Notes under the pieces: model-generated
Told to the model about the DNA's origin: nothing
The model's input: only the letters and a program-made list of their open reading frames with translations
The model's database searches: none
In this document: positions 9,568 to 17,477 of the stretch, in pieces
How positions within the stretch are numbered: the stretch's first letter is position 1
Layout: the number at the start of each line of letters is the position of its first letter
Position numbers and translations under genes: made by a program
DNA from: Flavobacterium limnophilum
GTDB lineage: Bacteria > Bacteroidota > Bacteroidia > Flavobacteriales > Flavobacteriaceae
Direction of reading: 5' to 3'
Assembly: GCF_027111315.2 (NCBI RefSeq)
Contig: NZ_CP114289.2
Span: 1,798,001-1,862,000 of the forward strand
DNA: 64,000 nucleotides

Positions 9568-9777
9568 TAGGGCATTCGCTTTTAAAAGTTTCAGCCACAA
9601 ATTTCACAAATTATCGCAAATTATACCTCGTTTCAAATTACACGAATAATGAAAATAGATAAAATTCGTGCCATTCGATTTCAATTTTGATGACAATTCG
9701 TGACAATTGGTGTAATTGCTCCGCCAATTCACTATCGTTCGGGTCGTGACTAACTTTTTTTAAATGCGAATGCCGTG
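9568..9777. mobile_element. MITE-like element, 210 bp, with 12-bp terminal repeats and 9-bp target duplication
   Basis: The left end TAGGGCATTCGC (9568-9579) and right end GCGAATGCCGTG (9766-9777) are inverted copies apart from two substitutions. The element is flanked by direct repeats TAATTATAT at 9559-9567 and 9778-9786. It contains no ORF of note. Inside are the CCACAAATTTCACAAATT motif and, near the right end, its inverse-like counterpart. Confidence 0.8.
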
Positions 9778-9844
9778 TAATTATATTAGTCCGCCACATT
9801 ATGGCAGACAAACTACATATCTTTGAAAAATAAATCAAAACAGT

Positions 9845-10744
9845 ATGTCAAAATTAATTTATTTTAAAAGGTATTTGTACGTTATCGACCGCTTGCGAAG
9901 CCGAGCTTGCAGTTTCAACGATTTGCAAGAACACGTGATGTGTAAATTGGAAAACGACGATATCGACACGACTTTCGAATATGCCATTCGCACTTTTGAA
10001 CGGGACAAGAAAGACATTTCGACCCTTTTTGGGATTGACATTCACTACAACCGCAAAGACAAAACTTATGCTATTGACGAAGCTGAAATCGAAGACCAAT
10101 CGGTAACTCGAATGATTGATGCTTTTTCGATTCATCACGCCCTGCAAGAGGGAAATAAATTGTCGCCCAGCGTGTTTTTGGAAAACCGAAAATCATTGGG
10201 AACGGAGCATATTCACGGCATCATTCACGCTATACAAAATGGGTATCTTTTACAATTTACCTATCAAAAGCATTGGGAGGATTTTAGTACGGAGCGGGAA
10301 GTAAAACCCATTGCCATCAAGGAATCGCAACAGCGATGGTATTTGGTTGCTTTGGACAAAAAAAATGATAGAGTAAAAACCTTTGGTTTAGACCGAATCT
10401 CCAACCTAAAAATTACCGAAACCAAGTTTAAACCCATTGCTTATAACGTAGAAAAGGAATTCCAACACGCTTTTGGAGTGGAGACTTATGAGGCGGCAGA
10501 AAAAGTGCTTTTGGAGTTTTCCAAACAGCAAGGCAATTATATTAAAACTTTTCCATTGCACGAATCCCAACGCATTGTGGAAGAAACCGAAGATACTGTA
10601 ATCCTGGAAATTTTTATTCACACCACCAACGATATTAAAATGGAATTGTTGAAATATGGAAATGATGTAAAAGTACTCTCCCCTATTTCACTTCAAAATG
10701 AAATCAAAAACAGGATTTCGGAAATGTATAATCTTTATATATAA
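9845..10744 (+). CDS. WYL-domain transcriptional regulator
   Basis: A 299-aa protein with an N-terminal winged-helix-like region (residues about 5-75) and a WYL domain (about 115-200) carrying RWYLVALD near residue 163 and the following FGLDRISNL. A C-terminal WCX-like segment follows. WYL domains bind nucleic-acid-derived or nucleotide ligands and often control defence systems. Here the gene is the first of a run of closely spaced plus-strand genes (small ORF, exonuclease, DUF262 protein), so it is a natural candidate for their regulator. The MITE inserted 68 bases upstream sits in or beside its promoter region. DNA-binding specificity cannot be inferred. Confidence 0.87.
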   Translation: MSKLIYFKRYLYVIDRLRSRACSFNDLQEHVMCKLENDDIDTTFEYAIRTFERDKKDISTLFGIDIHYNRKDKTYAIDEAEIEDQSVTRMIDAFSIHHALQEGNKLSPSVFLENRKSLGTEHIHGIIHAIQNGYLLQFTYQKHWEDFSTEREVKPIAIKESQQRWYLVALDKKNDRVKTFGLDRISNLKITETKFKPIAYNVEKEFQHAFGVETYEAAEKVLLEFSKQQGNYIKTFPLHESQRIVEETEDTVILEIFIHTTNDIKMELLKYGNDVKVLSPISLQNEIKNRISEMYNLYI

Positions 10745-10747
10745 TTT

Positions 10748-10948
10748 ATGGAAAAAGAAGAATTTGTGCGCTTATTTTCAAAACGAATGGATAAGCTAGA
10801 GAGTACTTTTAAGGAAAAACTTCCAGATGGAATAGATGATAGAACAACAGCGAGTATTCCGTTAGGTTTTCTAAATCGATTAGTAATTGATGGTAGATTA
10901 TATAAGATAGAAATTTCAGGAATGAATATTACAAATTGTAATGAATAG
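10748..10948 (+). CDS. Small hypothetical protein, 66 aa
   Basis: Starts three bases after the WYL stop and ends 11 bases before the exonuclease start, so it is very probably translated as part of the same transcript. The sequence begins MEKEEFVRLFSKRMDKLEST and has a charged, amphipathic N-terminal helix and a short basic C-terminal half (LGFLNRLVIDGRLYKIEISG). No recognised domain, signal peptide or membrane segment. Its position between a regulator and an exonuclease suggests an accessory role, but this is inference only. Confidence 0.55.
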   Translation: MEKEEFVRLFSKRMDKLESTFKEKLPDGIDDRTTASIPLGFLNRLVIDGRLYKIEISGMNITNCNE

Positions 10949-10959
10949 CAATTAAATTT

Positions 10960-11433
10960 ATGGATTCTTTTACCGCTATAGATTTTGAAACGGCAACAGG
11001 TTACAGGAACAGTATTTGCCAAGTTGGATTGGTGCAAATAAAAAACGGAATCGTTATCCAAGAAGTCGATTTTTTAGTTCAGCCACCCGATAATTATTAC
11101 TGGAATCGCTTTACGGACATTCACGGAATTGCCGCAAAAGACACTTTGAACTCTCCTACTTTCGACCAAATTTGGCAACATATTGCGCCTTATATCGAAA
11201 ACCAAAACGTAGTGGCACACAATGGCTTTGGGTTCGATTTTCCTGTTTTAGATAAAACACTTTTGCATTACGGTTTAACTATTCCAAATTACAATAAATT
11301 TTGTACTTATAAGATTTATAGGTCAAATTTGGCTACCTTGTGCGAAGAACACGACATTCCGCTGAATCATCACGATGCTTTGAGTGATGCTCGGGCTTGT
11401 GGGGAGTTGTGGTTGAAATGGTTAAAGATTTAA
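10960..11433 (+). CDS. DnaQ-like 3'-5' exonuclease (DEDDh family)
   Basis: A compact 157-aa exonuclease. Exo I is IDFETA near the N-terminus (the first D and E of DEDD), Exo II lies in VVAHNGFGFDFPVL, and Exo III is HHDALSDARACGEL, with the His five residues before the Asp as in the DEDDh subgroup. All four metal ligands and the general-base His are present, so the enzyme is probably active on DNA or RNA. It has no polymerase or BRCT domain attached. It follows the small ORF and precedes the DUF262 gene by 36 bases. The family includes PolIII epsilon and RNase T-like proteins; in this context a role in nucleic-acid defence or repair is plausible but unproven. Confidence 0.88.
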   Translation: MDSFTAIDFETATGYRNSICQVGLVQIKNGIVIQEVDFLVQPPDNYYWNRFTDIHGIAAKDTLNSPTFDQIWQHIAPYIENQNVVAHNGFGFDFPVLDKTLLHYGLTIPNYNKFCTYKIYRSNLATLCEEHDIPLNHHDALSDARACGELWLKWLKI

Positions 11434-11469
11434 TGAATGTATTTACAAAAAAATTAAAGAAAATAAAAA

Positions 11470-13191
11470 ATGGAAACACGGTTAACAATTAAAAAAATGA
11501 TAATTGAAGGGAATAAAATGTATGTTCCTTCATATCAAAGAGCTTATTCTTGGGAAACAGAATTAGAAAACAGTAAAACTCCTAAACAAGTAAATGTGTT
11601 TTTGAGTGATTTAGAAGATTACAACAAAAGTCTTGAAAACAACAGTACTCCGTATTATTTTGGACATTTTTTATTTGAAAATAAAGGAGAAAATAAAGGA
11701 GAAAATAAAGTAGGCATCATTGATGGTCAGCAAAGAATGACCACAATAGTTATTTTTGTTTCATCTCTTTTTAAAAGACTAAAGGGAATGAGAGAACTTT
11801 CAGAAAATGAAAGTATCTTATTTGAAGATTTAATAAAAAGAGGAAGTTCAATATATCGATTTGAAACAGTAGATTATGACAATCGTTTTTTCAAAGATTA
11901 CGTTATTGATCAAAAAGAAAAAAATAATAAAAATTTAGATACTGAATCTAAAAAAAGAATTACTAAGGCTTTCGATTTTTTCAATCTTTACTTATCCAAT
12001 AAAGATGAAAATTACATCTTGGAAATGTTGTCTTCAATTGAAAATGCTTCGTGTACAAAGCACAATGTCGCTAATGAATCGGAGGCTATTCAAATGTTTA
12101 TTTTTCAAAACAATAGAGGAAAAAAGCCGTCAAATCTTGAGATAATAAAAGCTCAATTTATGTTTAACGTTCATTTATATGGCGGAGAAGAAAAGGAGAC
12201 ATTAATTGAGGAAATAAAAGAACGATTTGAAAATATTTATAAATCAATTTCATCAATTGAATACAATATTGATGAAGATGATGTTTTGATTTATACTTTG
12301 CGTATTTATTTCAATTCACTTTGGGAAAATGGGGCTATTGATAGAATAAACAGAATTTTATCGGAAGAAAACTCTATCTTTTTTATAAAAGAATTCACTT
12401 ATTCACTTAATAAAAGCTTTGAATATCTGACAACTTTCTTTGGAGATGATCAAAGAGAGTATTTGCAAATACATTCTTTAATTACTTTGGGTGGGATTGG
12501 AATTTCTCTCCCTTTTGTCATCAAATCCTATCAATTTGGAATTTCAAAATCAGACCTATGCAATCTTTGCTCCTCTCTAGAATCACTAGTACTACGCCAT
12601 AGATTAATAGGAACAAGAGCAGATATAACATCTCGAATAAACCCTGTCTTTCAAAATTTCGATAAAAATAATTCGTCTATCGAACCAATAATTAAACAAA
12701 TTGAAGATATTAAAAATGTAGAAAATGGTTGGTGGGCTCATTGGAATAATGAAACTTTAATTCAATCCATCAATGGTTTTATACATCATCCAACAGCAAA
12801 ATTTATTCTGTGGAAATATGAAAATCACTTGGAGTCTCAAGGCAAAAGTGGATATCAACCTACACGATTTGACAAAATTGAATCTCCTGAGTTAGAACAT
12901 ATCGCTCCACAAACAGAAACTGCAGGGGGAGCTGTTAATGCTGGATATAATGAATATGACGAAGAATTCAGAAATGAATACATAGATTGCTTAGGTAATT
13001 ATTTATTACTATCAAAATCTCATAATTGTTCCGCAAGTAATAGTCCATTTTGGGATAAGAGAAATTCTTATAATTATTTAATGCAACAAAAAGAAATTCA
13101 AGAAATGACAAATGAAAATATAATTTGGAATAAAGAGAAAATAGACGAAAGACACAAAAAGATAACTGATTTTATTATGGAAACGTTTTAA
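11470..13191 (+). CDS. DUF262/DUF1524 GmrSD-like nuclease
   Basis: A 573-aa protein with the N-terminal DUF262 (ParB/Srx-like NTPase) domain: VPSYQRAYSWE near residue 19 and IIDGQQRMTT at 83-92. The C-terminal DUF1524 HNH-type domain has LEHIAPQT near residue 476, followed by LGNYLLLSKSHNCSASN. This is the single-chain architecture of GmrSD type IV restriction enzymes, which cut modified phage DNA in an NTP-dependent way. A 12-base in-frame triplication encoding repeated GENK lies just before the DGQQR motif and may vary between strains. The coding sequence looks more AT-rich than the core genes nearby, hinting at horizontal transfer. It is followed by a clear terminator and is the last gene of the WYL-led run. 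Confidence 0.88.
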   Translation: METRLTIKKMIIEGNKMYVPSYQRAYSWETELENSKTPKQVNVFLSDLEDYNKSLENNSTPYYFGHFLFENKGENKGENKVGIIDGQQRMTTIVIFVSSLFKRLKGMRELSENESILFEDLIKRGSSIYRFETVDYDNRFFKDYVIDQKEKNNKNLDTESKKRITKAFDFFNLYLSNKDENYILEMLSSIENASCTKHNVANESEAIQMFIFQNNRGKKPSNLEIIKAQFMFNVHLYGGEEKETLIEEIKERFENIYKSISSIEYNIDEDDVLIYTLRIYFNSLWENGAIDRINRILSEENSIFFIKEFTYSLNKSFEYLTTFFGDDQREYLQIHSLITLGGIGISLPFVIKSYQFGISKSDLCNLCSSLESLVLRHRLIGTRADITSRINPVFQNFDKNNSSIEPIIKQIEDIKNVENGWWAHWNNETLIQSINGFIHHPTAKFILWKYENHLESQGKSGYQPTRFDKIESPELEHIAPQTETAGGAVNAGYNEYDEEFRNEYIDCLGNYLLLSKSHNCSASNSPFWDKRNSYNYLMQQKEIQEMTNENIIWNKEKIDERHKKITDFIMETF

Positions 13192-13234
13192 TTTTCTTCT
13201 TATATAAATAGTAACACAGAAAATATATTTTTTA

Positions 13235-13266
13235 AACGACACTCCCACCCAAGTGTCGTTTTTTTA
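13235..13266 (+). terminator. Terminator after the DUF262 gene
   Basis: AACGACACT (13235-13243) pairs with AGTGTCGTT (13252-13260), followed by a T run. It separates the DUF262 operon from the FtsZ-C-like gene. Confidence 0.88.
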
Positions 13267-13341
13267 TACAACTAATTTTCTCTACGTCACATTCTGGCAG
13301 TTCCTACTTTTAATTTTGAAGAAATTTAAAAAATCAAACTT

Positions 13342-14316
13342 ATGGAATATGCACACTATAGACCAGAACATTGCGTTTTACTGGACAATTTAAAAAATGA
13401 TGTGGTAAAAAAAACTTTAGCTTATATGGTTGATTTCAAAGAACACGACAATCTTGTTGTCGTACCCAAACCTCATTCCGTCGAAATTTCCAATGCTGAA
13501 ATTTGTATTGCTGTCATCCTATTTTCTGGTTTTGAAAAGGAAGAATATGAAGCTTTATTAACCAAAGATAATTTTCATATTATTTCTTTTGATACCCTAT
13601 TTCAAACAATGGTTGAATTTGAAAATATGTCCATAAAATACTTCGATTCTATGGCTTTGTTTTTTATGTCTTTGGCAAGGACAGATGATACAAACCTATT
13701 TGATCTTTTAAGACTTAAAAATCTGAACGCAAATAAAACTACATCTAATTTAAATAAAACGTATTTCAGAAATGATCTTGTATGGAATCAGGACTTATTT
13801 TCTTTGCTCTATAAAAAAACCAAGATAAATGAAAATAGAAAAAACATCAAAAACCAGTTTGCAAGCTCAATGGTTTTGGAGAGTCTTCCTGAAGCCTTTT
13901 CCGAAGTGAATTTAGAACGTATTAATTCCTCCTATATAAATGAATTTGTTAAATATGGTGGACTGTTGGACAATAAGGAAATCGTATCTGAATTAGATAA
14001 AAAGAAGCCTTTATTTATTGGTTTTGGAGTTAGTTCGGGTCGAACTCGGGCAAAAAAAGCAACCGAACTAGCTCTATCCAATCTTAATTTATATGTTACA
14101 ATAGTAGAGAATGTTAAAACTATTTTACTAATTATCTCCGCTGACAGTATTGAAATGAATATAGATGAAATTGGCGAAATCAATGATATTATTCAAGAAA
14201 AAGTTGGCTATAATGCTGGAATTATTACGACCGTGAGTCTAAATAAAAATCTGGGGAAATCTTTGTCCGTTACTTTAATGATATCCGAATTTGAAATTGA
14301 TAGAAATAAATTTTAA
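13342..14316 (+). CDS. Uncharacterised protein with an FtsZ C-terminal-like domain and no FtsZ GTPase motif
   Basis: A 324-aa protein. Residues about 223-316 read like the C-terminal domain of FtsZ: PLFIGFGVSSGRTRAKKATE matches the family pattern GxGxAxGxxRAxxAA. It is followed by the VKTILLIIS strand, a helix (IDEIGEINDIIQEKV), then AGIITTVSLNKNLGKSLSVT, which parallels the FtsZ segment ending DEELGDxVRVTVIA. The segment just before it (about 178-222) may parallel the H7-T7 region of FtsZ. The N-terminal ~170 residues are not recognised and lack the tubulin signature GGGTGTG. It is therefore not a normal cell-division FtsZ. It has its own transcription unit, after a terminator and before a MITE. 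Function unknown; the domain call is by eye and needs a profile search. Confidence 0.65.
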   Translation: MEYAHYRPEHCVLLDNLKNDVVKKTLAYMVDFKEHDNLVVVPKPHSVEISNAEICIAVILFSGFEKEEYEALLTKDNFHIISFDTLFQTMVEFENMSIKYFDSMALFFMSLARTDDTNLFDLLRLKNLNANKTTSNLNKTYFRNDLVWNQDLFSLLYKKTKINENRKNIKNQFASSMVLESLPEAFSEVNLERINSSYINEFVKYGGLLDNKEIVSELDKKKPLFIGFGVSSGRTRAKKATELALSNLNLYVTIVENVKTILLIISADSIEMNIDEIGEINDIIQEKVGYNAGIITTVSLNKNLGKSLSVTLMISEFEIDRNKF

Positions 14317-14334
14317 TCAACAAACCATATTTAT

Positions 14335-14446
14335 TGACTTTAGCCCTGATTTATATAACTTTTTTGGCTAAAGCCAATTACACATTAAACCTTAATTCCG
14401 TTGACTAAAGTCAATGGCAATTGAAAAATGTATTCTTTAGATTCAA
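14335..14446. repeat. TTGGCTAAAGCCAA / TTGACTAAAGTCAA palindrome pair
   Basis: TTGGCTAAAGCCAATTA near 14363 is followed by CCGTTGACTAAAGTCAATGG near 14398 and the tail AATTGAAAAATGTATTC. The same order and spacing occur near 5870-6010 and 15510-15590, so this is a composite module copied around the island. Confidence 0.75.
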
Positions 14447-14455
14447 AGATTAGAT

Positions 14456-14637
14456 CAGGGCATTCGCTTAAAAAAAAATAAGCCACGAATTACACGAATT
14501 TTCACTAATTTTTATCAAATTTGAAATTGAATTGCACGAATTCTATCTTTTTAAGAATTCGTGCAATTAAAAAACTAGTTGTAATTCGTGTTTATTCGTG
14601 CAATTCGTAGTGGAAATTTTTAAATGCGAATGCCCTG
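14456..14637. mobile_element. MITE-like element, 182 bp, with perfect 12-bp terminal repeats and 9-bp target duplication
   Basis: CAGGGCATTCGC (14456-14467) and GCGAATGCCCTG (14626-14637) are exact inverted repeats. The flanks AGATTAGAT at 14447-14455 and 14638-14646 are a 9-bp direct duplication. The interior is itself palindromic, with CACGAATTACACGAATT on the left and its complement near the right end, and encodes nothing. It is the best-preserved copy of the family in the window. Confidence 0.85.
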
Positions 14638-14729
14638 AGATTAGATATCTTTTTTTTGCCTGCTTTTTTTATATATTTACATCAAAACACGGCAATCAAA
14701 CCTTCAAACCAAACCTAATTTCATAACGA

Positions 14730-15291
14730 ATGAACACAGGCGAAATACTAATTTATCAAACCCAGGAAGGCAAAGTAAAACTTAGCGTTACCTATAATGA
14801 CGATAATTTTTGGCTTAGCCAAAAACTAATTGCACAACTATTTGGGGTTGAAGTACCAGCAATTAGCAAGCATTTTTGAATCGGGCGAACTCGATGAAAA
14901 TTCAGTTGTTTCCAAAATGGAAACAACTGCATCTGATAATAAAAGCTACTTAACAACTTATTACAACCTCGATGCCATCATTGCTGTTGGTTATAGGGTA
15001 AATTCCAAACAAGCCACTAAATTTCGCATTTGGGCAACACAAACCCTAAAAGAATTTATCATCAAAGGTTTTGTCTTGAATGATGAAATGCTCAAAAACG
15101 GCAAACCTTTTGGTAAAGATTATTTCGACGAATAGTTGGAACGCAGTCTTGACATTTTACCCAATACAGGAAGCATTACACACGAAAAAGCCGTTGAAAA
15201 AGCACATTCTGAATACGAACAATTCCGAATTGAACAGGACAAAAAATACATTTCAAATTTGGATTTAGAAATCTCAAAATTGAAGAAGTAA
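14730..15291 (+). pseudogene. RhuM-family protein, decayed
   Basis: The start MNTGEILIYQTQEGKVKLSV followed by FWLSQKLIAQLFGVEVPAIS is the N-terminal DNA-binding region of RhuM/virulence RhuM-like proteins. The frame then breaks near 14867, and the family sequence resumes in another frame as IFESGELDENSVVSKMET, through RIWATQTLKEFIIKGFVLND. A stop (TAG, 15133-15135) interrupts KDYFDE*LERS. After it the long middle of the protein is missing: the frame jumps to a C-terminal tail, GSITHEKAVEKAHSEYEQFR, ending at 15291. There are thus at least one frameshift, one nonsense change and one large deletion. Intact RhuM proteins are about 330 aa; their function is unsettled, though they are found in mobile and defence regions. 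Confidence 0.82.
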
Positions 15292-15509
15292 AAGAAAGAA
15301 GTTTCTATTTTTATACCGAAAACGCATATAAAACAGTCCAAAATAAAAGGGCATTTGTCAGTCCGTAGGAGTCGCTAAGCACGAGAGTAGGGACGCTTTA
15401 CAGCGTGACAAACGGAGTAGTTAGATTGGATTAAAATATAATAATGTTTGCTATTACAACAAAAACTACCCAACACTTATTGACTTTTGCCAAAATCATA
15501 CAACTATTT
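15292..15509. other. Spacer with a short hairpin, no gene seen
   Basis: Contains ACGCTTTACAGCGT near 15394 inside a G/C-richer patch (about 15350-15420) with TTTGTCAGTCCGT and ACAAACGGAG arms. It may be a remnant of another repeat. No ORF is supported. Confidence 0.35.
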
Positions 15510-17335
15510 TGGCTAAAGCCAATTACAGATTAAACCTAAATTCCGTTGACTGAAGTCAACGGCAATTGAAAATGTATTCTTTAATCAAATTATTAGACAG
15601 TGTTTTTTGAGTCCAGACCAACCTGATAACTAGAATTCCGTTGACTGAAGTCAACGGCAATTGAAAAATGTATTCTTTAATCAAATTATTAGACAGTGTT
15701 TTTTGAGTCCAGACCAACCTGATAACTAGAATTCCGCTGACTGAAGTCAACGGCAATTGAAAATGTATTCTACAATCAAATATTAGACAGTGTTTTTTGA
15801 GTCCAGACCAACCTAGTAACTAGAATTCCGTTGACTGAAGTCAACGGCAATTGAAAATGTATTCTTTAATCAAATTATTAGACAGTGTTTTTTGAGTCCA
15901 GACCAACCTGATAACTAGAATTCCGTTGACTGAAGTCAACGGCAATTGAAAATGTATTCTTTAATCAAATTATTAGACAGTGTTTTTTGAGTCCAGACCA
16001 ACCTGATAACTAGAATTCCGTTGACTGAAGTCAACGGCAATTGAAAAATGTATTCTACAATCAAATATTAGACAGTGTTTTTTGAGTCCAGACCAACCTA
16101 GTAACTAGAATTCCGTTGACTGAAGTCAACGGCAATTGAAAATGTATTCTACAATCAAATATTAGACAGTATTTTTTTGAGTCCAGACCAACCTGATAAC
16201 TAGAATTCCGTTGACTGAAGTCAACGGCAATTGAAAATGTATTCTTTAATCAAATTATTAGACAGTGTTTTTTTGAGTCCAGACCAACCTAGTAACTAGA
16301 ATTCCGTTGACTGAAGTCAACGGCAATTGAAAATGCATTCTATCAAATATTAAACAGTGTTTTTTGAGTTCAAACTAACCTAGTAACTAGAATTCTGTTG
16401 ACTGAAGTCAACGGCAATTGAAAATGCATTCTATCAAATATTAAACAGTGTTTTTTGAGTTCAAACTAACCTAGTAACTAGAATTCTGTTGACTGAAGTC
16501 AACGGCAATTGAAAATGCATTCTATCAAATATTAAACAGTGTTTTTTGAGTTCAAACCAACCTGATAACTAGAATTCCGTTGACTGAAGTCAACGGCAAT
16601 TGAAAATGCATTCTATCAAATATTAAACAGTGTTTTTTGAGTTCAGACCAACCTAGTAACTAGAATTCCGTTGACTGAAGTCAACGGCAATTGAAAAATG
16701 TATTCTACAATCAAATATTAGACCGTGTTTTTTGAGTCCAAACCAACCTAGTAACTAGAATTCCGTTGACTGAAGTCAACGGCAATTGAAAATGTATTCT
16801 ATCAAATATTAGACAGTGTTTTTTGAGTCCAGACCAACCTGATAACTAGAATTCCGTTGACTGAAGTCAACGGCAATTGAAAATGCATTCTATCAAATAT
16901 TAAACAGTGTTTTTTGAGTTCAAACTAACCTAGTAACTAGAATTCTGTTGACTGAAGTCAACGGCAATTGAAAATGCATTCTATCAAATATTAGACCGTG
17001 TTTTTTGAGTCCAGACCAACCTAGTAACTAGAATTCCGTTGACTGAAGTCAACGGCAATTGAAAATGCATTCTATCAAATATTAGACCGTGTTTTTTGAG
17101 TCCAGACCAACCTAGTAACTAGAATTCCGTTGACTGAAGTCAACGGCAATTGAAAATGCATTCTATCAAATATTAGACAGTGTTTTTTGAGTCCAAACCA
17201 ACCTAGTAACTAGAATTCCGTTGACTGAAGTCAACGGCAATTGAAAATGCATTCTATCAAACATTAAACAGTGTTTTTTGAGTTCAAACTAACCTAGTAA
17301 CTAGAATTCTGTTGACTGAAGTCAACGGCAATTGA
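15510..17335. repeat. Tandem array of 20 palindrome-bearing units, 91-96 bp
   Basis: The core CCGTTGACTGAAGTCAACGG, with 9-bp perfect arms and a GA centre, occurs 20 times. Unit starts (TTCCG or TTCTG) are at 15541, 15636, 15732, 15826, 15921, 16016, 16111, 16206, 16302, 16393, 16484, 16575, 16666, 16761, 16852, 16943, 17034, 17125, 17216 and 17307. Two length classes (about 95 and 91 bp) and linker variants such as ACCTGATAACTAG and ACCTAGTAACTAG alternate in blocks, as expected from unequal exchange. Linkers are near-identical, so this is not a CRISPR array. Transcripts of either strand would form a ladder of hairpins. Confidence 0.92.
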
Positions 17336-17374
17336 AGCAAATGTAGGTTGTAGTTTCAAAAAATTAGAGGTTGT

Positions 17375-17445
17375 TTTTATTGTAAACCAACCGAATAACT
17401 CTTGAGCAACTAATGAGATTCCTCCTTCGTCGGAATGACAAAATT
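17375..17445. repeat. Half copy of the TTCGTCGGAATGAC / GAGCAAC repeat
   Basis: GAGCAACTAATGAGATTCCTCC followed by TTCGTCGGAATGAC is one end of the element found complete at 60962-61174 (there GATTTCTCCTTCGTCGAAAT next to the GGTTGCTCT minisatellite). It lies just downstream of cydB. Confidence 0.6.
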
Positions 17446-17477
17446 GTGTCTATTTGTATTATTACATTGTGACCACT

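Noticed and set aside
15510..17335. CRISPR array
   Set aside because: The intervals between palindromes are nearly identical to one another and no cas gene is present; it is a simple tandem repeat.
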